Part shown: piece after piece, positions 7,717 to 14,747 of the stretch
Numbering within the stretch: the stretch's first letter is position 1
How the letters are laid out: every line of letters begins with the position of its first letter
Source: a virus
Length of the DNA: 23,500 bases
Direction: 5' to 3' (one strand)
IMG/VR virus record: IMGVR_UViG_3300025132_000309
Coordinates: 1 to 23,500 of that record
The notes under the pieces: model-generated
Told to the model about the DNA's origin: nothing
Database searches by the model: none
What the model saw: the letters and a program-made list of their open reading frames with translations, nothing else
Made by a program: the position numbers and the translations under genes

Positions 7717-8291
7717 TGAAAGTAATAAAAAGAGGATTAGTGGGATACAGACCTGAAATACCTGAATGGGATGAACCTGTTATTAGAAATTTTAACGGTA
7801 AAGAGGTTATAGGTAGATATACAAAAGCATACGGAACTAAATCTTTTGAGTATGCTGGTAAGTTATATGAACCTGAACCGTGGTCAACCTCTATGTCGGT
7901 TTTAAAAATGGCTACACAACTGCTTCTTTATAAAGAACTAGGAAAGATAATTAGATTTAATTTTTGTTTGTGTGGACTTTACGAAGATGGAAGTGTTTCA
8001 ATACCTCATCACTCAGACACTGTACCAACAGAAGATGACTTAGTGGTTGGTGTTTCGTTTGGTGCTCCAAGGTTTATGGAGTGGAATCAATACGATACTT
8101 ATATAAAAGAACATACAAATACCAGTGAGATTGATAATGAACTATCTTGGTCTTTACAGAAAAAGTATTTCCTTGACGATGGTGATGTGTATGTGTTTGA
8201 TGGTCATTCACAAATGAACAGTACCCATGCTATACCTCCTATGGATAACGTAGGAGAACGAATAAATTTAACGTTTAGGACAGGTTTATGA
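7713..8291 (+). CDS. AlkB-like 2-oxoglutarate/Fe(II) dioxygenase
   Basis: A 192-residue protein with the complete AlkB signature. The iron ligands are H100-x-D102 in PHHSD and H172 in STHAIPP; the 2-oxoglutarate-binding arginine motif is R183-INLTF-R189, the R-x-N-x-T-x-R form that separates AlkB from other 2OG enzymes. VSFGAPRF (114-121) matches the AlkB SLGA-R-F strand. AlkB enzymes oxidatively demethylate 1-methyladenine and 3-methylcytosine in DNA or RNA. It overlaps the helicase gene by 4 bases, with AAGGAG about 10 bases upstream, and is the last gene of the first operon. Direct repair is the default role; given the modification genes downstream, activity on modified phage DNA is a possibility only. 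Confidence 0.9.
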   Translation: MMKVIKRGLVGYRPEIPEWDEPVIRNFNGKEVIGRYTKAYGTKSFEYAGKLYEPEPWSTSMSVLKMATQLLLYKELGKIIRFNFCLCGLYEDGSVSIPHHSDTVPTEDDLVVGVSFGAPRFMEWNQYDTYIKEHTNTSEIDNELSWSLQKKYFLDDGDVYVFDGHSQMNSTHAIPPMDNVGERINLTFRTGL

Positions 8292-8306
8292 TAAAAATTT
8301 TACGAA

Positions 8307-8342
8307 TCTTCCTATACTTTCACTTTACAAGTAAAGTAAAAT
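8307..8342 (+). promoter_or_regulatory. Candidate promoter with CTTTAC inverted repeat, possibly giving a leaderless mRNA
   Basis: The 58-base gap before 8350 contains ACTTTAC-AA-GTAAAGT (8322-8337), a perfect 7-bp inverted repeat. Bases 8307-8328 match 19718-19739 at 19 of 22 positions, starting TCTTCCTA and ending ACTTTAC. TAAAAT (8337-8342) is a good -10 box; the -35 would be TATACT (8313-8318, 18-base spacer). With that -10 box transcription would begin about at the ATG at 8350, and no Shine-Dalgarno sequence precedes it. Confidence 0.5.
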
Positions 8343-8349
8343 ATACCGT

Positions 8350-8814
8350 ATGAATATATTTAAATTAGATACAACTCCTCAGCTTTGTGCTCAAACGCAC
8401 TGTGACAAGCATGTATCTAAGATGATATTAGAATCAGCTCAAATGCTTTGTACTACGTTGTGGAGTAACGGTCAAAACGCTCCTTATAAACCTGTACACG
8501 CTAAACACCCTTGTACTATATGGGCTGGGGAGAGCTTAGATAACTGGCTTTGGTTAAAAGAACTAGCTATATATTTAAATGAGGAGTTTTGCTGGCGATA
8601 TGGTCGCTCTGCTAGTCATAAATCAATAGAAGTCATTAATGAATTATTTCCTCCACTTATAGAAAGTAAAGGCTTACAACAACATCCACAGTGTATGCCT
8701 GACGAGTATAAGGTAGCTAATGATCCTATATCGGCTTACCGTAACTACTATATAGGGGAAAAACATTTTGCAGTGTGGACTAAACGTGAGGTACCAGAAT
8801 GGTTTCAAGTGTAG
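8350..8814 (+). CDS. Conserved phage protein of unknown function (CDKHVxKM family)
   Basis: A 154-residue protein that I recognise as a family found in T4-like and other marine phages without a known function. Characteristic segments are CDKHVSKMILESAQ (about residues 18-31), HAKHPCTIWAGES (50-62), a WRYGRS segment and CMPDEYK (about 114-120), with a conserved end of the type AYRNYY...WTKREVPEWF. It is rich in conserved His, Cys, Asp and Trp, as expected of an enzyme, but no catalytic site can be assigned. No Shine-Dalgarno sequence precedes the ATG, and the N-terminus matches the family start, so the ATG is likely correct. It overlaps the following modification-type gene by 16 bases, which suggests a linked role. 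Confidence 0.8.
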   Translation: MNIFKLDTTPQLCAQTHCDKHVSKMILESAQMLCTTLWSNGQNAPYKPVHAKHPCTIWAGESLDNWLWLKELAIYLNEEFCWRYGRSASHKSIEVINELFPPLIESKGLQQHPQCMPDEYKVANDPISAYRNYYIGEKHFAVWTKREVPEWFQV

Positions 8815-9641
8815 AAGGTTTCTATAATTATATTAATGAAAGATATACCATACATTTAGTTAAAAGCTGGAGCACCTCTCCTCCGTGGACTGATGATGAA
8901 ATATTACAGACATACAGTTTTTGTAATGTATTCCGTGAAGATGATAGGGTAACCACTTGGATACGTGAAAATTGGAAAGAGCCTTACGCTGATCACCCTA
9001 ACTTGCCCTTTGCTATGGCTGTAGCACGTCAAATAAATTGGCCAGATACTTTACAGGAAATAGGTTTCCCTGAGCACTGGAACCCTGAGCGTGTTAAAGC
9101 TATTATGCAAGGTAGAATGGATAGAAAAGAAAAGGTGTACACAGGTGCGTATATGTTGACAGGTACGTTAGGTGGTACAAAAGTTGAACAAACAATAGAT
9201 AAAATATTAACACCACTTTATGAATCACCGCCTGAGATAGTACCGCATTCTCTTGAGGAGACTTGGAAAAAATATTTACCGTATCCAGGATTCAGTGGAT
9301 TTATGGCTTACGAGGTAGTTACGGATTTACGCCACAGTAAATATTTAGAAAACGCTGACGATATTATGACTTGGGCTAATGCTGGTCCAGGAGCAAAACG
9401 TGGCTTAAATAGAATACATGGCAGACCACTTGAGCAAAATATTAAACCAAGCCAATTAACTGAAGAGATGTTAGAACTATTAAATCTTGCTAGTACATAT
9501 GCTGTAAGTCATTTACCTACACTAGAGATGAGAGAAATAGAACATTGTCTCTGTGAGTACGATAAATATGAAAGAGTGCGTTTAGGTGAGGGTAGACCTA
9601 GAGCAAAATATAAATACACAGGAGAAACAAAATGGCTATAG
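8799..9641 (+). CDS. Putative DNA base hypermodification protein (HMUDK helical-domain / aGPT-PPase-like)
   Basis: A 280-residue, mostly helical protein. The N-terminus has FYNYINERYTIHLVKSW (8-24), PPWTDDEILQTYSFCNVFRE (28-47) and DDRVTTW (48-54). PWT-D-IL--Y-F-NV-RE-D is the pattern I associate with the helical domain of the 5-hydroxymethyl-dU DNA kinases and glutamyl/putrescinyl-thymine pyrophosphorylases of hypermodifying phages. No P-loop (G-x4-GK-S/T) is present, so it is not itself a kinase; YPGFSGFMAYEVVTDLR (about 166-182) and WANAGPGAKRGL (about 191-202) are further conserved-looking segments. Expected role: acting on a modified thymine or 5-hydroxymethyluracil in DNA. Start follows GAGG with 8-base spacing inside the previous gene; family assignment is from memory of motifs. 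Confidence 0.68.
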   Translation: MVSSVEGFYNYINERYTIHLVKSWSTSPPWTDDEILQTYSFCNVFREDDRVTTWIRENWKEPYADHPNLPFAMAVARQINWPDTLQEIGFPEHWNPERVKAIMQGRMDRKEKVYTGAYMLTGTLGGTKVEQTIDKILTPLYESPPEIVPHSLEETWKKYLPYPGFSGFMAYEVVTDLRHSKYLENADDIMTWANAGPGAKRGLNRIHGRPLEQNIKPSQLTEEMLELLNLASTYAVSHLPTLEMREIEHCLCEYDKYERVRLGEGRPRAKYKYTGETKWL

Positions 9642-9961
9642 AACCAAAAGATTTATTTAACCTAGTAGAAGACGACGTCCGTGAGCTCGTACACGCAGAA
9701 AAAAGCTACGGAGATAGTTGGCGTAAACGTGGTGGCGTGGGAGCTTTTATGATGTTAGCACGTAAATGGGATAGGATAGAAAACCAGTGCATCAAAGAAG
9801 GTTACGATATATTCGACACAATATCAAAGGATCCAACTGATACAGGTATTTTAGATGACATACGTGATTTAAGAAGGTACTTGATATTGGTTGAAAACTT
9901 TATGACAAAGATTCATACTATAGAAAAAAGAGAGGATAACTATGAAGAAAGTAGAGATTAA
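9632..9961 (+). CDS. Small conserved phage protein, possibly Nmad1/DUF1599-like
   Basis: A 109-residue all-alpha, charged protein. The segment YGDSWRKRGGVGAFMMLARK (about residues 26-45) followed by WDRIENQ, then a DDIRDLRRYLILVENF helix (about 75-90), follows the layout K-YG-SW ... L--K--RI ... D---D---Y of the nucleotide-modification-associated domain 1 (DUF1599) and related MazG-like helical proteins. That identification is tentative. AGGAGA precedes the ATG within the end of the previous gene, and the gene overlaps dUTPase by 20 bases, so it belongs to the nucleotide modification block. If correct, it would help handle or sense modified or non-canonical nucleotides. Confidence 0.7.
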   Translation: MAIEPKDLFNLVEDDVRELVHAEKSYGDSWRKRGGVGAFMMLARKWDRIENQCIKEGYDIFDTISKDPTDTGILDDIRDLRRYLILVENFMTKIHTIEKREDNYEESRD

Positions 9962-10400
9962 AATAATAGACCCAAGTTTATTTGACCACACTGACCCACA
10001 CATACTCCCTGAGTATGCCACTGTAGGTTCAGCTGGTTTAGACTTACGGTCAGCAGAAGACTATGAGTTAGCTCCAGGAGAGTCTCATACATATCGCACA
10101 GGGTTAGCTATGTATTTAGGTGACTTTGAGCTTTGTGGTTTGCTTGTGCCTCGTTCTAGTTTAGGTATCAAAAAGATACATTTAACTAATACACTAGGAA
10201 TTATTGACGCAGACTATCAAGGTGAGTTAATGGTTCCACTTACCAATAACGGAGAGAGGGGCATGCTTATTGAAAAGACCCAAAGGATAGCTCAGTTAGT
10301 GGTAGTACCTGTGGTTCAAGTAATGTGGCAACCTGTGTTAGATTTTAGTAGCATCACCATGCGTAGTATAGGTGGGTTCGGGAGCACAGGTACAAAATGA
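9942..10400 (+). CDS. dut: dUTP diphosphatase (dUTPase)
   Basis: A 152-residue trimeric-type dUTPase with all five family motifs: AGLDLRSA (about 30-37, motif I), PRSSLGIK (motif II), TLGIIDADYQGEL (motif III, with the catalytic Asp), RIAQLVVVPV (motif IV) and the C-terminal GGFGSTG (motif V). It hydrolyses dUTP to dUMP and pyrophosphate, which keeps uracil out of DNA and supplies dUMP to the TS-fold enzyme two genes downstream. Length and motif spacing are normal for the family. AGAGG lies about 7 bases before the ATG. It overlaps the gene before (20 bases) and, through ATGA, the glycosyltransferase after it. Confidence 0.96.
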   Translation: MKKVEIKIIDPSLFDHTDPHILPEYATVGSAGLDLRSAEDYELAPGESHTYRTGLAMYLGDFELCGLLVPRSSLGIKKIHLTNTLGIIDADYQGELMVPLTNNGERGMLIEKTQRIAQLVVVPVVQVMWQPVLDFSSITMRSIGGFGSTGTK

Positions 10401-11188
10401 AGATATACATACCAACAAGAGGTAGACCAACTAATCAAGAAACACTCAAGTGGTTTCCTAAAGAAATGCAAACTAACGGTCAGGTTGTGTTAGTTATAGA
10501 CGAGGACGAAAAAGATCAGTACACTAAATACCCAGATACACCTAAAATGATTGTACCTGAAGACTGTGTAGGTATTGGTCCAAAGCGTAAGTACATAGTA
10601 GAAAACACAGATGACCCACGTATGGTTATGTTAGATGATGACTTACGTTTTTACATTCGTAAAAGCCCAACTGACTGGCACCTCAGATACCTTGACTCAG
10701 AGGAATACCCTGCTTTGTTTGGTTTGCTTGATGAGTGGATGGATCAGGGTTATGCTCATGTAGGGGTAAGTGCTAGAGAAGGTAATAATAGGGTAGAGGA
10801 CTTATCTGTAGAAAACACACGGTATATGAGGGTTTTAGGCTATAACCTAGAACAGTTCCCCAGTGATGTTGAGTGGGGTAGGACTAGAGTCATGGAAGAT
10901 TTTGACATAGCTCTACAATTATTAAGAAGGGGTAAAGCCTGTAAAGTAAGTTTTTACTACGCTCAAGGTCAAAAGTCATCGAACGCTGACGGTGGCTGTA
11001 GTGAGTGGAGAACTATTGACGTACATAATGAAGGAGCTCAAAGGTTACACGACCTTCATCCCACTTGTGTAAAGGTGGTTGAGAAACAAACAAAAACTGC
11101 ATGGAACGGTTTACCACGTAAAGACGTAATCATAGGTTGGAAGAAAGCCTACAAAGAAGGAGTAGAAAATGCAAGTATTACACGTTAG
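10397..11188 (+). CDS. GT-A-fold glycosyltransferase, TET-associated (TAGT) type
   Basis: A 263-residue protein. It begins MKIYIPTRGRP and has VGIGPKRKYIVEN (58-70), MVMLDDDLRF (76-85, the D-x-D metal/nucleotide-sugar motif as D80-D82), a downstream MEDFDIALQLLRRG (166-179, acidic ED pair) and NADGGCSEWRT (196-206), then LHPTCVK and a WKKAY end. This order matches the GT-A glycosyltransferases that lie next to TET/JBP enzymes in phages (TAGT family), which put sugars onto hydroxymethylated bases in DNA. No TET/JBP protein is seen here; instead the gene lies between dUTPase and a TS-fold enzyme, so 5-hydroxymethyluracil would be the natural acceptor. Donor sugar is unknown. ATGA junction with dut; 20-base overlap with the next gene. 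Confidence 0.78.
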   Translation: MKIYIPTRGRPTNQETLKWFPKEMQTNGQVVLVIDEDEKDQYTKYPDTPKMIVPEDCVGIGPKRKYIVENTDDPRMVMLDDDLRFYIRKSPTDWHLRYLDSEEYPALFGLLDEWMDQGYAHVGVSAREGNNRVEDLSVENTRYMRVLGYNLEQFPSDVEWGRTRVMEDFDIALQLLRRGKACKVSFYYAQGQKSSNADGGCSEWRTIDVHNEGAQRLHDLHPTCVKVVEKQTKTAWNGLPRKDVIIGWKKAYKEGVENASITR

Positions 11189-12176
11189 AAACGTACATGA
11201 CGCTTTAGTGCGTGGTATGGATCTACTTTATATAGAGGATAATGAATCAGACAGCAGAAACGGAAAAGTTTACGAAGCTACAACACCTGTAACTACAGTA
11301 TATAAAGAACCTAAAGAAAGAGTTTTATTTTGGGAGGAGCGTGACGCTAACCCTTTCTTTCATTTTATGGAAGGTTTGTGGATGCTTGATGGTCGTAATG
11401 ACTTACAAACCATGTACTACTACAACAAAGGCATGAAAAACTACAGCGATGATGGTCAAACTCTTCACGGAGCGTATGGTTGGAGATGGAGATCATTTTT
11501 TACCTATGATCAACTACCTGTAATTATTGAGAGACTTAAAGAAGATCCGAGGGATAGAAGATCTGTATTACAGATGTGGGATCCTGTTGAAGATTTAAAC
11601 AGAGATGGTAAAGATGTACCGTGTAACACTTGTATATATTTTAAGATATACGACAACCGTTTAAACATGACTGTTTCTAATAGATCCAACGATATTATTT
11701 GGGGTGCTTACGGTGCTAATGCAGTACATATGTCTATGTTACAAGAATACATGGCGAGTGCCATAGGGGTGGGTGTAGGTACTTACTATCAAATAAGTGA
11801 TAATTATCACGCATACAGTGAAGTTTTTGATGGTTTACTGGATAAATTAAATAAACGTGACGCATTTGATTTTTATACCCAAAGAAGCCTAATTAGACAA
11901 AACCCCTATAAAATAGGTGAGGTAAAACCATACCCAATGATAGAAACAGATATCAATACTTGGAACCTTGACTTACTTTCTTTTCTAGAAAGAACACCTT
12001 TTGAAGACGTAGACTTTGAAGATACCTTTTTCACTGAAGTTGCTAGTCCTATACAGGATGCTTGGTGGCTACATAAAATAGGTAGAACAGAAGAAGCTCT
12101 TATAGAAATACAAAAATGTAAGGCAACTGATTGGCGTAAGGCTTGTTGGGAGTGGATCAATAGAAGATTAAAATAA
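11169..12176 (+). CDS. Thymidylate synthase-fold enzyme (thymidylate synthase or dUMP hydroxymethylase)
   Basis: A 335-residue member of the ThyA fold. Landmarks: FFHFMEGLWMLDGRND (63-78), DRRSVLQMWDP (129-139, the phosphate-binding Arg pair), DVPCNTCIYF (149-158, catalytic Cys152), NRSNDIIWGAYGAN (171-184, with the Asn184 that reads uracil rather than cytosine) and SDNYHAY (210-216, His214/Tyr216). The residue after Cys is Asn where classical ThyA has His, and the ThyA C-terminal closing motif is missing; a Trp/Lys-rich helical extension (about 290-335) takes its place. So dUMP is the likely substrate, and the product may be dTMP or 5-hydroxymethyl-dUMP. AAGGAG precedes the ATG. It sits beside dut and a DNA-modification-type glycosyltransferase. 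Confidence 0.9.
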   Translation: MQVLHVRNVHDALVRGMDLLYIEDNESDSRNGKVYEATTPVTTVYKEPKERVLFWEERDANPFFHFMEGLWMLDGRNDLQTMYYYNKGMKNYSDDGQTLHGAYGWRWRSFFTYDQLPVIIERLKEDPRDRRSVLQMWDPVEDLNRDGKDVPCNTCIYFKIYDNRLNMTVSNRSNDIIWGAYGANAVHMSMLQEYMASAIGVGVGTYYQISDNYHAYSEVFDGLLDKLNKRDAFDFYTQRSLIRQNPYKIGEVKPYPMIETDINTWNLDLLSFLERTPFEDVDFEDTFFTEVASPIQDAWWLHKIGRTEEALIEIQKCKATDWRKACWEWINRRLK

Positions 12177-12186
12177 AGGAGTAACC

Positions 12187-12867
12187 ATGATTAAACAATG
12201 GTCGTACAGCAGATTAAGCTGTTTTGAAAAGTGTCCCAAACAAGCAGAGTTCAAGTTTATAAAGAAGATAAAAGAACCTGGAAGTGCTGCGATGGATAGA
12301 GGTAAAGATATCCATAAACTGTGTGAAGATTTTATAAGAGGTAGTATAGAAGAAATACCAGCACAACTGCAAGACTTTGAGGATGCGTTTGTAATACTCA
12401 AAGATTTATATCTATACGGTCATGTAATCTGTGAAAGTGATTGGGCTATAGATCAGAACTGGGAAAAGACTGGTTGGTTTGAAGATGATACTTGGGGTAG
12501 AGCTAAAGTAGATGCTTTTGTTTATGAAGAAGGTATTAGTAAAGAAGCTCGAGTAATAGATTTTAAAACTGGTAGGTATGACGGTAATCAAGAAACACAC
12601 AGAGAGCAATGTGAGCTTTACGGTGCTATTGCCTTGAACCGTTACCCTGAACTAGAAAGTATTACTACTGAGATGTGGTACTTGGATCATGGTAAGATTG
12701 ATCGCTACATATACACACCAGAAAGTATCAAAGTAAAACAAGAAAGGTTAAACCTAAGAGCTATAGCCATGACTACAGCAGAAGAGTTTCCAGCTAACCC
12801 ATCTAAGTTTAAATGTAAGTGGTGTTACTTCGGAAAACAAAATATGTGTAGGGAGGCAGAAGTATGA
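12187..12867 (+). CDS. RecB/Cas4-like PD-(D/E)XK nuclease with probable Fe-S cluster
   Basis: A 226-residue nuclease. It begins QWSYSRLSCFEKCPKQAEFK, typical of the Cas4/AddB/RecB nuclease family, followed by GKDIHKLCEDF (the family His), WGRAKVDAF (metal-binding Asp), ARVIDFKTGRYD (the D-x-K catalytic pair), REQCELYGAIA (the Q-x3-Y motif) and a C-terminal CKWCYFGKQNMC. An N-terminal Cys plus three C-terminal Cys is the layout that holds a 4Fe-4S cluster in Cas4 and AddB. Expected role is single-strand or end-processing exonuclease in phage recombination and replication. AAGGAG precedes the ATG, and the stop overlaps the polymerase start (ATGA), so the two are coupled. Confidence 0.88.
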   Translation: MIKQWSYSRLSCFEKCPKQAEFKFIKKIKEPGSAAMDRGKDIHKLCEDFIRGSIEEIPAQLQDFEDAFVILKDLYLYGHVICESDWAIDQNWEKTGWFEDDTWGRAKVDAFVYEEGISKEARVIDFKTGRYDGNQETHREQCELYGAIALNRYPELESITTEMWYLDHGKIDRYIYTPESIKVKQERLNLRAIAMTTAEEFPANPSKFKCKWCYFGKQNMCREAEV

Positions 12868-14747
12868 CACAGATGGTTATGGATTTTTTAAAACCAGAAA
12901 CACAGTGGGCTCCACCCACCTCTTTCCCTGATTTAACTAATCAAAAAGAGATAGCGATTGACCTAGAAACTTGTGACCCTTGGCTCAGGTCTCATGGTCC
13001 AGGATGGGCTTGTAAAGACAGAGGTCATGTTATAGGTATAGCGATAGCTACTGAGGGTTGGAAGGGATACTTTCCTGTGGCTCATAGTAACGGTGCTAAC
13101 TTGGATAAGAACGTGGTTCGTAGATGGCTACAAAAACAGTTAGATGCACCTAACGCTAAGATATTTCATAACGCTCAATATGACGTAGGTTGGCTCAAAG
13201 CAGAAGGTTATACAATCAACGGTGAGATACACGATACTATGATGGCTGCTCCTTTACTGAATGAAAACGAATACAGTTACTCACTTAATAGTTTAGGTAA
13301 AATGTATCTTGGTGAGGTAAAAGATGAAACCATGCTCACAGAAGCTGCACAAATATTCGGTGTTGATCCTAAGTCTGAGATGTATAAACTAGCACCAGAG
13401 TATGTAGGTATGTATGCTGAGCAGGATGCTGACCTTACTTATAGGTTATGGCAGATACTAAAAAAGGGTATTAGTGAGGAAAACATAACTGATATTTATA
13501 ATCTAGAGCGTGGATTATTACCTGTGCTTATAAAGATGAGGATGAAAGGTGTCCGCATAGACATAGATAAAGCTCAACAGGTTAAAAAACAACTTAAAAA
13601 AGATGAGGATAAAATAATCAAAGAGATTAAAAACTGGTACGGTATCGCACCTGATTTATGGGCAGCACAATCACTAGCACAGGTGTTTGATAGAGCAGGT
13701 CTTGACTATCCTAAAACCCCTAAGACTCAAGCACCAAGTTTTGTAGCTAATTGGTTAGAGGCTCACGATCATAAACTACCCATGGCTATAGCTAAAGCTA
13801 GAAAACTTAACAAGGCTCGTACTACGTTTATAGATAAAATGATACTTGAGCATTTAGTTGACGGCAGAATACACGGTGAACTACATCCTCTTAGGTCAGA
13901 TAGTGGCGGTACTGTTACAGGTAGGTTTAGTTGTAGTAACCCAAACTTACAGCAAGTGCCAGCTAGAGATCCTATGATTGGTAATTTAATAAGATCATTA
14001 TTTATACCAGAGGAAGGTAAACACTGGGGATGTTTTGATTACTCTCAACAAGAACCTAGACTAACAGTACACTATTCTGTAATTACACAACAAGATGGTG
14101 CAGAAGAAGCAGCACTTGACTACCATGATGACGACGCAGACTTTCATCAAATAGTAGCAGACATGGCTAACATAAGCCGTAAAGAAGCTAAGATAATTAA
14201 TCTAGGGTTAAGTTATGGTATGGGTAAGGATAAGCTAACAAGTCAGCTTGGTATCAGTAATGAAGAAGCTGAGATACTCTTCAACCAGTATCATGAACGA
14301 GTACCTTTTGTCCGTGGCTTGCGTGATTCTGCTGCTCGTCAAGGAGCTAACAGAGGTTACGTCAAAACTATTCTAGGTCGTAAATGTAGATTTAATTTAT
14401 ACGAACCTCACGATAGAAGGGAAACACCCTTACCTTTTGATAAAGCTATGGACGAATATGGCGGTAGGCTAAAAAGAGCCTACACCTATAAAGCTATGAA
14501 CCGTTTGATACAAGGCTCAGCTGCAGACATGACAAAGCAAGCTATGCTTGATCTTCATGAGGAAGGTTTACTAGCACATACTCAAGTACACGATGAACTT
14601 AATATATCGGTAACTGATAAAAAAGAATGTGAAAAGGTTGTGGACATAATGAGAGACTGTGTAGAACTTAAAGTACCTAATAAAGTTGACGCAGAGATTG
14701 GTCCAAGCTGGGGTAACGTTGTAGATTACAGAGAATATTTTAAATGA
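12864..14747 (+). CDS. polA: Family A DNA polymerase with 3'-5' exonuclease (Leu at 762-equivalent)
   Basis: A 627-residue replicative polymerase with no 5'-3' exonuclease domain. Proofreading domain: D33-x-E35 (AIDLETCD), FHNAQYDVGW (101-110, D107) and YAEQD (184-188). Polymerase domain: SGGTVTGRFSCSNPNLQQVP (347-366), motif A GCFDYSQQEPR (389-399, D392), motif B SRKEAKIINLGLSYG (438-452, R439, K443, Y451) and motif C VHDEL (575-579, H576/D577). The residue matching E. coli Phe762 is Leu447, a variant that viral-ecology studies link to slower or temperate-like replication. Motif A reads QQEP instead of the usual Q-IEL, an uncommon form. It would replicate the phage genome together with the primase and helicase upstream. 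ATGA overlaps with both neighbours. Confidence 0.96.
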   Translation: MTQMVMDFLKPETQWAPPTSFPDLTNQKEIAIDLETCDPWLRSHGPGWACKDRGHVIGIAIATEGWKGYFPVAHSNGANLDKNVVRRWLQKQLDAPNAKIFHNAQYDVGWLKAEGYTINGEIHDTMMAAPLLNENEYSYSLNSLGKMYLGEVKDETMLTEAAQIFGVDPKSEMYKLAPEYVGMYAEQDADLTYRLWQILKKGISEENITDIYNLERGLLPVLIKMRMKGVRIDIDKAQQVKKQLKKDEDKIIKEIKNWYGIAPDLWAAQSLAQVFDRAGLDYPKTPKTQAPSFVANWLEAHDHKLPMAIAKARKLNKARTTFIDKMILEHLVDGRIHGELHPLRSDSGGTVTGRFSCSNPNLQQVPARDPMIGNLIRSLFIPEEGKHWGCFDYSQQEPRLTVHYSVITQQDGAEEAALDYHDDDADFHQIVADMANISRKEAKIINLGLSYGMGKDKLTSQLGISNEEAEILFNQYHERVPFVRGLRDSAARQGANRGYVKTILGRKCRFNLYEPHDRRETPLPFDKAMDEYGGRLKRAYTYKAMNRLIQGSAADMTKQAMLDLHEEGLLAHTQVHDELNISVTDKKECEKVVDIMRDCVELKVPNKVDAEIGPSWGNVVDYREYFK

